Below, piece after piece: positions 1 to 6,582 of a DNA stretch of 12,166 bases (position 1 is the first letter of the stretch; each line of letters starts with the position of its first letter). The notes beneath the pieces were generated by a model. That model did not search any database, was not told the origin of the DNA, and saw nothing but the letters and a program-made list of their open reading frames with translations. The stretch spans positions 4,160-16,325 of the forward strand of contig JAUNCU010000049.1 of the NCBI GenBank assembly GCA_030526455.1, written 5' to 3'. This stretch comes from Bacteroidales bacterium. GTDB taxonomy: Bacteria; Bacteroidota; Bacteroidia; Bacteroidales; Muribaculaceae. Both the position numbers and the translations under genes were made by a program.

Positions 1-187
1 CCGCGTGGGTTTTTTTTTTGGATCTTTTAAAATTTTTTGGGGTATTTGGTGGGTGTGGCGGCACAACCCCAGGCGTTTCCCCCCGCCTCTTTTCCGCTGT
101 TGCTTTCACAACAACCACCCAACTTATATCATATTGTCATCCCCACTAAATTTCTACTGAGCCGTTTTTTTGCTTCTGCAGGCGAGG
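1..187. other. Non-coding left edge, no gene recognised
   Basis: No coding region could be supported here. The stretch opens with a run of ten T residues (10-19) after a short GC-rich start, which could be the tail of a terminator for a gene outside the window, but the stem would lie beyond the edge. A weak 5-bp inverted repeat (71-75 with 84-88, followed by CTTTT) is too short to call. Open frames crossing it run into the dispersed repeat and have no protein-like features. Confidence 0.5.
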
Positions 188-397
188 GGGGTGGCTGTCC
201 GAGAACTCGGGCTATTACCATAACCGACCCTCTACGAGGCTCTTTTCTTTGCGGCCGCATATCTCCAAGCCGCGCTCGCGAATTGCTGCGCAATTCACTC
301 GCTTGCATGGAGTTAACCATAATAAGCCGTCTCCGACGGCGGTGGGTGGACGCCTGGCGTTTTCGCAATAGTCCTGCCGAATTTTTGAGTTTTCGGA
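188..397 (+). repeat. Dispersed structured repeat, copy 1
   Basis: This is the first of three same-orientation copies of one repeat in the window (the others begin near 3591 and 6583). Five small inverted repeats occur in fixed order: 199-210 (CCGAG/CTCGG, AA loop), 229-239 (CCTC/GAGG, loop TAC), 271-280 (CGCG/CGCG), 280-296 (GAATTGC/GCAATTC, loop TGC) and 326-340 (GCCGTC/GACGGC, loop TCC). The blocks around 215-232 and 260-286 are identical or nearly so in all copies, whereas 243-259 is variable. Homology with copy 2 can be followed to a shared GTTTTCGGA at 389-397. The left boundary is approximate. Orientation is arbitrary because the transcribed strand, if any, is unknown. The repeat lies upstream of the gene at 602. 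Confidence 0.85.
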
Positions 398-513
398 CAG
401 ACTGAGGGGGTGATTTTTGGGGAGACGATAGTCTTGCCTTTTGCACTGGTGTATGGGTTCGTGTTCCAAGCAATCGCATGTGGTATTTTGGGGTGAAAAA
501 AGACGGCGAAATA

Positions 514-545
514 TTTCCATAATTGAAGGATTTTTTGTATCTTTA
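514..545 (+). promoter_or_regulatory. Possible promoter for the SANT-like gene
   Basis: TTTC at 514-517 is separated by 20 nt from TATCTTTA at 538-545. This resembles the Bacteroidetes pattern TTTG-N20-TAnnTTTG with one mismatch in each box. It would start transcription about 50 nt before the ATG at 602. It is the best candidate in this gap but clearly weaker than the one before the gene at 10526. Confidence 0.35.
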
Positions 546-601
546 CAATATTAAAATGAGCAAGTTAACGATATTAATAACCCATAATAAACACCTTACT
601 T

Positions 602-1282
602 ATGCCCTCTCTTAACAATTGGACCTGGGTGGAAATGACCCAACTCAAACGCATGGCGAAAAGTGGCGCAACGCTGAAAGAAATCAGTGCAAAAATCACG
701 AAACACAACGATGGCGACATCATTCTGATGGCGCGCTACATGTCGGTACTCAACACCAGAGAAACGAGCGAAAGAAACGAGCGCCTGCGCAACGACCAGC
801 GCCTGAGTTTCTCGGCCATCTATGCCGAAAGAGGACGAAAGTGGGTGGCCGACGACGAGCAGCGCCTAATGAAGTTGTACCTTGGCCGCTACAGCGAAGA
901 CCAGATAGCAGAAAGACTGCAGCGCTCCATCACCGCCATCCGCTACCGCATCGTCTACCTGCTGAAAACACCAGCCCAAAAAGAAGAATTCTTCAACAAA
1001 ATCAGGCCTTTCATAGGCGTGACCCCCTTCACCAGATCCTTCATACCGAAGGCACAGCCCACCACAGCACCCATCACGCAAATAGAAGTGGCGGGGCAAA
1101 TCAGCGCCGCTGCCATCGCCCAACTGGAAGCGCTCGCAAAGCACCTGCAAGGCTGTGACCTGAAAATCGACATCAGCCTCACAGCAAAACACTCCATCGG
1201 CCTAAGCCCCGAATCCACACCCGTAAAGAAAGCCCAAGCCATAGCCGATTCCCTGGGCCTCACCTTCACCACAAAAGAATAA
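602..1282 (+). CDS. Putative DNA-binding protein with two Myb/SANT-like segments
   Basis: This 226-aa protein is not matched to a named family. Two regions have the helical, tryptophan-led look of Myb/SANT helix-turn-helix units: residues 7-50 (starting WTWVEMTQLKRMAKSG) and residues 80-121 (starting WVADDEQRLMKLYLG, with IAERLQRSITAIRYRI as the likely recognition region). Spacing such as W-x3-D-x3-L and IAxRLxRSxxAIRxR is typical of such domains in bacterial regulators. Residues 130-226 carry no recognised domain and are rich in A, T, P and K; there is no signal peptide or membrane segment, so a cytoplasmic role is likely. The ATG at 602 follows an AT-rich leader without a Shine-Dalgarno sequence, as is usual in Bacteroidetes. 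The gene stands alone and converges with mazG-like. DNA binding is inferred from pattern only; the target is unknown. Confidence 0.75.
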   Translation: MPSLNNWTWVEMTQLKRMAKSGATLKEISAKITKHNDGDIILMARYMSVLNTRETSERNERLRNDQRLSFSAIYAERGRKWVADDEQRLMKLYLGRYSEDQIAERLQRSITAIRYRIVYLLKTPAQKEEFFNKIRPFIGVTPFTRSFIPKAQPTTAPITQIEVAGQISAAAIAQLEALAKHLQGCDLKIDISLTAKHSIGLSPESTPVKKAQAIADSLGLTFTTKE

Positions 1283-1301
1283 CATCGGGCTCGTTGGGAG
1301 T

Positions 1302-1454
1302 GTGTCAAAATTCAAACATACGCCCAAAAACAGGAAATTTATGGTAGGGACGCGATACTTCGCGTCCGCATTAGGCGTTGGTAATCAAAATGATAGCCTT
1401 CGCCTAGCGCGGACGCGATGTATCGCGTCCCTACCTTATTCTACGTTTTGACAC
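1302..1454. repeat. Short outer inverted ends around the 93-nt hairpin
   Basis: GTGTCAAAA at 1302-1310 and its exact reverse complement TTTTGACAC at 1446-1454 bracket the larger hairpin at 1343-1435, with further G/C-rich similarity just outside (GGGA and CCCC). The symmetric placement suggests a small nested non-autonomous element. No target-site duplication is evident and no transposase is encoded inside, so this is tentative. Confidence 0.45.
1343..1435. repeat. 93-nt near-perfect palindromic element between convergent genes
   Basis: The arms 1343-1369 and 1409-1435 are inverted copies with one mismatch in 27 nt, and pairing resumes after a short interruption over about seven more bases (1371-1377 with 1401-1407), leaving a loop of about 23 nt. 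Each arm is also a hairpin on its own: GGACGCGA/TCGCGTCC with loop TACT on the left, and GGACGCGAT/ATCGCGTCC with loop GT on the right. The two-palindromes-head-to-head design is that of REP/BIME-type intergenic repeats. Its position between two converging genes means it could also serve as a bidirectional terminator or mRNA 3' end stabiliser, although the T tracts beside it are poor. Confidence 0.85.
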
Positions 1455-1507
1455 CCCCCACATTCGTCTTGACTTATCGGGCTGGGCGGTGCGTTCCTTT
1501 TCTTTTT

Positions 1508-1834
1508 TTAGCGGTTGTCGCCTGAGCCTTGGAGGGTGCCTCTTTGGGTGCGGGAGGCTAGTTTTTGGAGGTTGAGTTGGGCTATTTCTTCTAGGGTGAA
1601 GCCGAGGTCGGCGGCTGTGGCGGCTAGGTACCAGAGCACGTCGCCGAGTTCTTTGGCGATTTCCACCTTGGCCTCGTCGCTGAAGTGGCCGCCGTGGTCG
1701 CGTATCACCTTTTTCACTTTCTCTGCCACTTCGCCTGTTTCGCCGGCGAGGCCGAGCACGGGGTAAACGCCTTTCATGTCGCGTGGGTAGATGGCCGACG
1801 CGGCGGCTTGCTGCTGATATTCGTTGAGTTTCAT
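1508..1834 (-). CDS. MazG-like nucleoside triphosphate pyrophosphohydrolase
   Basis: This 108-aa protein belongs to the all-alpha NTP pyrophosphatase (MazG/HisE-like) group, whose members hydrolyse (d)NTPs to the monophosphate and pyrophosphate and often act in nucleotide pool cleaning. The metal-binding signature is visible as GETGE (Glu32, Glu35) followed by KELGD (Glu62, Asp65), the usual ExxE...ExxD pattern. The tail LASRTQRGTLQGSGDNR is also typical of single-domain members. The length fits a single-domain enzyme rather than the two-domain E. coli MazG. The ATG at 1834 lies 4 nt after the stop of the phosphoesterase gene, so the two are almost certainly co-transcribed. The exact substrate cannot be told from sequence. 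Confidence 0.9.
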   Translation of the reverse strand: MKLNEYQQQAAASAIYPRDMKGVYPVLGLAGETGEVAEKVKKVIRDHGGHFSDEAKVEIAKELGDVLWYLAATAADLGFTLEEIAQLNLQKLASRTQRGTLQGSGDNR

Positions 1835-1838
1835 CGTG

Positions 1839-3476
1839 TTATTCTTTGTTTGGGTTGTGGAGGTTGAATGGTGCTGGGCGCTGGACGGTGGTTTCGTAGA
1901 CGTGGCCGAAACTGTCGGTGATGCGCACGCTCACGGGGGTGTGGGCGCTCGAGGCTACGACCTTGAAAATGTGCGCCGTGGGGCTGAGGTAGTGGGGCGC
2001 CACGTTCACGCCTTTTCGGTATCGCGGCAGGGCGTAAGCGAGCAGGTAGGCTGGGTCGACGGCGCGAATGCGCTGCGTGGGCAGCGGTGTGCCGTTTTCG
2101 GTCACTTCGAGCATCCAGTCGTCGTCCCAGGCGAATGCGTTGATGAGCAGTGCATTGTCCTCAAATTCGGCATAGGTGGGCAGCGATTCACACTTCTCCT
2201 TCAGCGCGAGGGCATCGGCGTCGGTGGCGAGGAACTGCTTCACGGCATTCATGTCGGCAACGCGGAATTGTGGCTCGGTGGCATCTTCCACCGCCACATA
2301 TTTCCACTCGATGCTGTCGCCGCGCACCGTCCAGCGGCTATAGCCCGATGGGGAGCCGTCTACACACATGCCCACGCCTGAGAAAGGCGAGGTGTTCCAC
2401 AGCGAACCGCTGATGGCGGCGATGTTGTGTTCGCGCATATGTGGGTACTGCTTGGGGTGGGCGTTGTAGTTCACGTGGGTGTGGCCGCTGACGAAGTGCA
2501 CCTCCTTGAAGCCTTCGAAGCACGCCGCCAGTTCGTCGACGTTCTTCAGCGATCCGAAGGTGGCAAATTCCTTGTTGAGGCGGAAGGTGGGGATGTGGGA
2601 GCACACCACCACGGGCGCCTGCTTGTCGGCCAGGGCGAGGTCTTGACGCAGCCACGCGAGTTGTTCGGGAGTGATGGCGGCTTCGTAGTTACGCAGCCCC
2701 CACACGCCTTTGCGCGCCTTTTTCCCCTCGGGGAGGGTGTCGTTGAGATACACGATATTGTCGAGCACCACGTAGTGCACCTTGCCAATGTTGAACGAGT
2801 AATAATTGGGGCACACGCGTTCGCGCCAAGTTTTGGAGGCGAGGAAGTCGGTGCTGGGCGAGTGTGGCACCGAGGGATTGTTGTCGTGGTTGCCCATCAC
2901 GGCGAAGAGCGGCACGGGGTAACCGATTTTGCGCTGCTCGTCGAGGAAATGGGTGATGGAATAGCGGTGGGCATACCAGAAATTGTCCCAACTCAAGTCG
3001 CCCAGAATGGTGGAATACACCGGCATGTGGCACTGCTCGGCCATCGCCTTCTCGCGGCGCAGCGATGCGATGTAGCCATTCTTGTAATTCTTGCGGTCGC
3101 CCGAGCGGTTGGCCACCTGGCAGTCGGCGCCAAGGATCATCACGTAATTGTCGTCGGGCTGTGCCTTGAGCGCGAAGTTGTGCACTTCCTTAGCCTTGAC
3201 ATCAGCGCTCAGCCTTTGCCAAAACTGCGGGTTGAAGCCGTGCGCCATGTCCACCATGTAGCCGCGCGGAATGGAAATGAACACGTAGCCGTTAGCCTTG
3301 TCGCTCTGCAGCGCATAATGGCCAGTGGAGTCGGTGGTGACTACCGTGATACCATCGCTCACCGCCACGCCAGCAATACCGCGCCCCTCGCAGGCGACGC
3401 GTCCCGTCACATTCTGCGCCCACCCAGCCGCAGCCAAGCAAAGCGCTAAAACTATAGAAATGAAAAGTCGATACAT
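1839..3476 (-). CDS. Secreted calcineurin-like phosphoesterase with N- and C-terminal beta domains
   Basis: This 545-aa metallophosphoesterase hydrolyses phosphate esters by a two-metal mechanism; the natural substrate is unknown. Residues 1-20 form a signal peptide (MYRLFISIVLALCLAAAGWA), so it acts outside the cytoplasm, probably in the periplasm. Residues 22-105 look like a regulatory beta-sandwich domain (MetallophosN type). The catalytic core spans about 110-340: Asp118 in GADCQ, Asp160 in ILGDLSWD, GNHD at 195-198, His294 in CSHIP and GHTH at 331-334. From about 350 to the end is a C-terminal domain of the kind paired with this family in Bacteroidetes. The start at 3476 was chosen because it begins directly with the signal peptide; an upstream start would add 11 polar residues before it. 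It forms a unit with the mazG-like gene 4 nt downstream. Confidence 0.9.
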   Translation of the reverse strand: MYRLFISIVLALCLAAAGWAQNVTGRVACEGRGIAGVAVSDGITVVTTDSTGHYALQSDKANGYVFISIPRGYMVDMAHGFNPQFWQRLSADVKAKEVHNFALKAQPDDNYVMILGADCQVANRSGDRKNYKNGYIASLRREKAMAEQCHMPVYSTILGDLSWDNFWYAHRYSITHFLDEQRKIGYPVPLFAVMGNHDNNPSVPHSPSTDFLASKTWRERVCPNYYSFNIGKVHYVVLDNIVYLNDTLPEGKKARKGVWGLRNYEAAITPEQLAWLRQDLALADKQAPVVVCSHIPTFRLNKEFATFGSLKNVDELAACFEGFKEVHFVSGHTHVNYNAHPKQYPHMREHNIAAISGSLWNTSPFSGVGMCVDGSPSGYSRWTVRGDSIEWKYVAVEDATEPQFRVADMNAVKQFLATDADALALKEKCESLPTYAEFEDNALLINAFAWDDDWMLEVTENGTPLPTQRIRAVDPAYLLAYALPRYRKGVNVAPHYLSPTAHIFKVVASSAHTPVSVRITDSFGHVYETTVQRPAPFNLHNPNKE

Positions 3477-3506
3477 GAGTAAAAGTGCCTTATTTGAAAA
3501 TCTATG

Positions 3507-3514
3507 CAAAAATA
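3507..3514 (-). promoter_or_regulatory. Possible -7 box for the phosphoesterase unit
   Basis: Read on the minus strand, TATTTTTG matches the Bacteroidetes TAnnTTTG box and lies about 30 nt before the ATG at 3476. No convincing TTTG is found 19-21 nt upstream, so this is a weak call. Confidence 0.35.
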
Positions 3515-3590
3515 ATTAAAATTTTTCGGCTCGGTGGTTTTTTGTGTGGATAATGATTCCGATAAATGACAGATGGGCAAGATGCAAACT

Positions 3591-3802
3591 GTGGTGAAGG
3601 CCGTCCGAAAACTTGGGCTGCTACCATAACCGACCCTCTCCGAGGCTCATTCCCCTGTGGCTCCTTATCTCCAAGCCGCGCTCGCGAATTGCTTTGCAAT
3701 TCACTCACTTGCATGGAGTTAACCATAATAGGCCGTCTCCGACGGCGGCGGGTGGTCGCCTGGCGTTTACGCTATAGACCTGCTGCATTGCGCGTTTTCG
3801 GA
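3591..3802 (+). repeat. Dispersed structured repeat, copy 2
   Basis: This second copy has the same five-hairpin order: 3605-3616 (degenerate CCGA/TTGG, kept only with a G-T wobble), 3635-3645 (CCTC/GAGG, loop TCC), 3677-3686 (CGCG/CGCG), 3686-3702 (GAATTGC/GCAATTC, loop TTT) and 3732-3746 (GCCGTC/GACGGC, loop TCC). The spacer between the second and third hairpins is 17 nt as in copy 1 but has a different sequence. The copy sits downstream of the pgi terminator and upstream of the phosphoesterase start. Both boundaries are approximate. Confidence 0.85.
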
Positions 3803-3824
3803 TGGGGTGGGTTCCGTGGTGGGA

Positions 3825-3868
3825 AGAAAAAAGCAGCGGAGCCTGATGTGTGGGGGGCTTCGCTGCTT
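3825..3868 (-). terminator. Intrinsic terminator of the pgi unit
   Basis: On the minus strand AAGCAGCGAAGCC (3868-3856) pairs with GGCTCCGCTGCTT (3843-3831), 12 of 13 positions matching, with a 12-nt loop, and runs straight into a T-rich tract (3832-3825). It begins about 40 nt after the pgi stop codon at 3910, in the right orientation to end the acyltransferase-pgi transcript. Confidence 0.85.
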
Positions 3869-3909
3869 GTGTTATGGGTGGCGTGCTATGCCGCTAGGAT
3901 AGCGCCTGT

Positions 3910-5238
3910 TTACTTCTGGAGTTTTGCCTGGATGGCTGCTGTTTCGGCTTCGTAGCCTGGCTTGTTGAGCAGGGCGAACATGTTTTTCTTGTACGCTTCA
4001 ACGCCTGGCTGGTTGAATGGGTTCACGCCGAGGATGTAGCCGCTCACGCCGCAAGCCTTCTCAAAGAAGTAGATGAGTTGGCCGAGGTAGCGTTCGGTGA
4101 GTGCAGGGATGGTGATGAGGAGGTTGGGCACGCCACCGTCCACGTGAGCGAGGCGAGTGCCGAGTTCGGCCATCTTGTTCACTTCGTCCACACGCTTGCC
4201 AGCGAGGAAGTTGAGGCCGTCGAGGTTGGCTTCGTCGTTAGGGATCACGACGGTAGCGTTCTGGTCGCCCACTGAGAGCACGGTTTCGAAGATGGTGCGT
4301 TCGCCCTCCTGAATCCATTGGCCCATAGAGTGGAGGTCGGTGGTGAAGTCGACCGAAGCGGGGAAGATGCCGAGGTTGTCCTTACCTTCGCTTTCGCCGT
4401 AGAGTTGCTTCCACCATTCAGCGAAGTAATGGAGGCGTGGGCAGAAGTTCACGAGGATTTCAATCTTCTTGCCAGCCTGGTAGAGGGCGTTACGAGTCTG
4501 AGCGTAGGTGAACACGTCGGTGTCGTCGCCTTGTTCCATTTCCACTGCGCCAGCCACGAGTGCCTTCACGTCGAAACCAGCCACTGCGATGGGGAGCAGA
4601 CCCACTGGGGTGAGCACAGAGAAGCGGCCGCCCACATTGTCGGGAATCACGTAGGTCTTGTAGCCTTCCTGAGTGGCGAGGCTGCGGAGTGCGCCCTTCT
4701 TCTCGTCGGTGATAGCCACGATGCGCTTTGCTGCTTCTTCCTTGCCTTCTTGCTTTTCGAGCATGTCTTTGAGCAGGCGGAAAGCGATGGCGGGCTCGGT
4801 GGTGGTGCCCGACTTAGAAATCACGATGATACCGAATTTGCGGCCCTTCAAGAGGTCCATGAGTTCGGCGATATAGTCTTCACCGATGTTGTTGCCGGCG
4901 AAGAGCACTTTGCACTTGCCAGGCTTGTAGGCGTCGAAACTGTCGCTGAGCGCTTCCATCACGGCCTTTGCGCCGAGGTAACTGCCGCCGATGCCGATAG
5001 CCACCACGAATTCGCAACTTTCGCGCAGCGCCTTGGCTGTGGCTTCAACGTCGGCGAGAAATTCGCTAGTGATGCTGCTGGGCAGGTGGAGCCATCCGAG
5101 GAAGTCGTTGCCTTCGCCGGTGCCCTTTTCGAGTTTTTCAACTGCTGCCACTGCCGAAGCGTGGAGCGCGTCAACCTTGGCCTGGTCGATCACCTGGCCG
5201 AGTGCAGCAAAGTTTGCTACTTGAATTTTCTGTGTCAT
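3910..5238 (-). CDS. pgi: Glucose-6-phosphate isomerase
   Basis: This 442-aa cytoplasmic enzyme interconverts glucose 6-phosphate and fructose 6-phosphate in glycolysis and gluconeogenesis. The length matches the shorter bacterial form (about 450 aa) rather than the 550-aa E. coli form. Recognisable elements in order: the sugar-phosphate-binding loop GIGGSYLGAKAV (82-93), the SIS-domain motif ISKSGTTTEP (140-149), GGRFSVLTPVGLLP (203-216) with the catalytic Arg205, GESEGK with Glu282, DLHSMGQW with His303, and PGVEAYKKN with Lys417. All expected catalytic residues are present. It follows the acyltransferase gene by 54 nt with no recognisable promoter in the gap, so it is probably transcribed from the promoter before 6426, and it ends at a clear terminator. 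Confidence 0.97.
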   Translation of the reverse strand: MTQKIQVANFAALGQVIDQAKVDALHASAVAAVEKLEKGTGEGNDFLGWLHLPSSITSEFLADVEATAKALRESCEFVVAIGIGGSYLGAKAVMEALSDSFDAYKPGKCKVLFAGNNIGEDYIAELMDLLKGRKFGIIVISKSGTTTEPAIAFRLLKDMLEKQEGKEEAAKRIVAITDEKKGALRSLATQEGYKTYVIPDNVGGRFSVLTPVGLLPIAVAGFDVKALVAGAVEMEQGDDTDVFTYAQTRNALYQAGKKIEILVNFCPRLHYFAEWWKQLYGESEGKDNLGIFPASVDFTTDLHSMGQWIQEGERTIFETVLSVGDQNATVVIPNDEANLDGLNFLAGKRVDEVNKMAELGTRLAHVDGGVPNLLITIPALTERYLGQLIYFFEKACGVSGYILGVNPFNQPGVEAYKKNMFALLNKPGYEAETAAIQAKLQK

Positions 5239-5292
5239 AAATAATTAATCTTCTAATACTATTGATATTGGGTTGTTATGTTTTTTTTCTGT

Positions 5293-6426
5293 TTAGATGC
5301 TTTTAGTGAAAGCGCGGCGGCGCTTGTGCTGCTCGAGGTCGAAGTATTGCCACTGCTTCTGCACGTTTTCGTTGCTCTCGAGTTCGATATTGGTTTCGGC
5401 CCACTTGTAGCCGCGCTTGAAGTAGGCGGGCAGCAGGTCGAGGAAGAAGAGCGAGTTCACGCCCTTGCTCTGATACTCGGGCTTGACGGCGATGAGCAGC
5501 AGGTCCACGATTTCCTTCTCCTTCTTGATGGCCTTGAGCATGTGCCACCAGCCAAATGGAAGCATGCGTCCGCGGCTCTTGATGAGCGCCTTGGAGAGCG
5601 ATGGCACCGAGATGCCCACACCCACGAGATTCTCGTCGGCATCGGCCACGAGCGAGATGTGGTCGAGCGGGAGGAAGGGCAGATACACGTCGATGTAGTG
5701 CTGCATCTGCTTTTGCGACAGTGGCGAGTAGCCAAAGAGGCTGTCGTAGGCCTCGTTGATGAGGCTGAAGATGGCGTCGCCATATTTCTTCACCAGTTCC
5801 TTGGTGCTATTCATGTGCACCAGGTGCAGGCCGAAGCGGTGCTGCACGATGTTGCCGATTTTCACCATCTTTTCGGGGATGGCTTCGGGCACGAACACCT
5901 TGAATTCCACCCAGTCAACGTCCTTCACAAAGCCCAGGCGCTCAAATTGCTTCTGGTAGTAGGGGTAGTTGTAGATGGTGGCTTGGGTGCTCAGTTGGTC
6001 GAAGCCCTCGATGAGGCAACCTTCGGGATCCATGTCGGTGAAGCCGAGCGGACCGGTGATTTTGGTCATGCCCCTTTCCTTCGCCCATGCCACGGCGGCG
6101 TCCATGAGCGCGTCCACCACCTCGTCGTCGTCGATAAAGTCGACGAATCCGAAACGGCCTTCAGCCACGCCTTCGCGCTTGTTCACCAGCGAATTGATAA
6201 TAGCGGCGATGCGTCCCACGGGCTTACCGTCGCGATACGCCATAAAGAAAGCGCTCTCGCAGAATTCGTAAGCGGGGTTTTCTTCGGGGAGGAAAGTGGT
6301 GAGCATATCGCTCACGAGATCGGGCACGTAATATGCGTTGCCCTTATAGAGTACGTCGGTTGGGAAGTGGATAAACTTGAGCAATTCCTTTTTGCAAGGC
6401 TCAAGTCTGCGTATTTCAACTGCCAT
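5293..6426 (-). CDS. YghO-like GNAT-family acyltransferase, function unknown
   Basis: This 377-aa cytoplasmic protein appears to contain GNAT-type acyltransferase folds. The N-terminal part (about 1-190) carries PVGRIAAIIN (69-78), which resembles the central strand of GNAT domains, and the block TGPLGFTDMDPEGCLIEGFD (124-143) followed by YNYPYYQKQFERLGF (152-166). That block is characteristic of the uncharacterised YghO-like group. The C-terminal half (about 230-350) looks like a second acyltransferase-like region, with a stretch around SLVADADENLVGVGIS that fits a GNAT beta strand pair. No substrate is known; acetyl-CoA use is inferred from the fold. An equally long open frame on the opposite strand is its shadow: the motifs, promoter and terminator support the minus strand. 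It is the first gene of a likely unit with pgi. Confidence 0.85.
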   Translation of the reverse strand: MAVEIRRLEPCKKELLKFIHFPTDVLYKGNAYYVPDLVSDMLTTFLPEENPAYEFCESAFFMAYRDGKPVGRIAAIINSLVNKREGVAEGRFGFVDFIDDDEVVDALMDAAVAWAKERGMTKITGPLGFTDMDPEGCLIEGFDQLSTQATIYNYPYYQKQFERLGFVKDVDWVEFKVFVPEAIPEKMVKIGNIVQHRFGLHLVHMNSTKELVKKYGDAIFSLINEAYDSLFGYSPLSQKQMQHYIDVYLPFLPLDHISLVADADENLVGVGISVPSLSKALIKSRGRMLPFGWWHMLKAIKKEKEIVDLLLIAVKPEYQSKGVNSLFFLDLLPAYFKRGYKWAETNIELESNENVQKQWQYFDLEQHKRRRAFTKSI

Positions 6427-6455
6427 GCTTATTCTTTAGTTAATAATTCAACCCA

Positions 6456-6487
6456 CAAAGTTACAAAAGAAATTAGAGAATAGAAAT
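6456..6487 (-). promoter_or_regulatory. Promoter of the acyltransferase-pgi unit
   Basis: On the minus strand TAACTTTG (6463-6456) is an exact match to the Bacteroidetes -7 box TAnnTTTG, 29 nt before the ATG at 6426. At 19-20 nt upstream lies TTTC/ATTT (6487-6483) in place of TTTG, so the -33 box is imperfect. The surrounding DNA is strongly AT-rich, as expected for a promoter. Confidence 0.6.
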
Positions 6488-6527
6488 TAGTAGCGAGATT
6501 TTTTTCATAAGGAAGTTAAGGTGAGGC

Positions 6528-6554
6528 TTATCGGACGTATCGGACTTATCGGAC
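6528..6554. repeat. Three tandem 9-bp repeats
   Basis: TTATCGGAC, GTATCGGAC and TTATCGGAC lie end to end without spacers, giving three exact-length units with a single base change in the middle one. They lie about 100 nt upstream of the acyltransferase start and just before dispersed repeat copy 3. The array could be a slippage-prone (variable-number) tract or a cluster of protein sites. Confidence 0.8.
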
Positions 6555-6582
6555 CCTTTTGGCTTAGCCGGGGGAGATTTCC

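Noticed and set aside
71..95. Short hairpin AGGCG/CGCCT followed by CTTTT as a terminator
   Set aside because: The stem is only 5 bp with an 8-nt loop and no upstream gene in the window, so it is indistinguishable from chance.
129..479. Minus-strand frame through repeat copy 1 giving a peptide with EPRRGSVMV, with similar frames in copies 2 and 3
   Set aside because: The frame is not kept between copies because of a one-base spacer difference, and the conserved parts are palindromes. It is better explained as a nucleic-acid repeat.
3477..3590. Riboswitch or leader structure before the phosphoesterase gene
   Set aside because: The predicted leader is only about 30 nt and no conserved aptamer features are visible.
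4318..5244. Long open frame on the plus strand opposite pgi (and similar ones opposite the phosphoesterase at 2427-3449, the acyltransferase at 5278-6483 and the zinc-ribbon gene at 7642-8955)
   Set aside because: Their proteins are rich in V, H, E and G without domains, the usual product of reading a GC-rich gene backwards. The minus-strand genes have clear family motifs, promoters and terminators.
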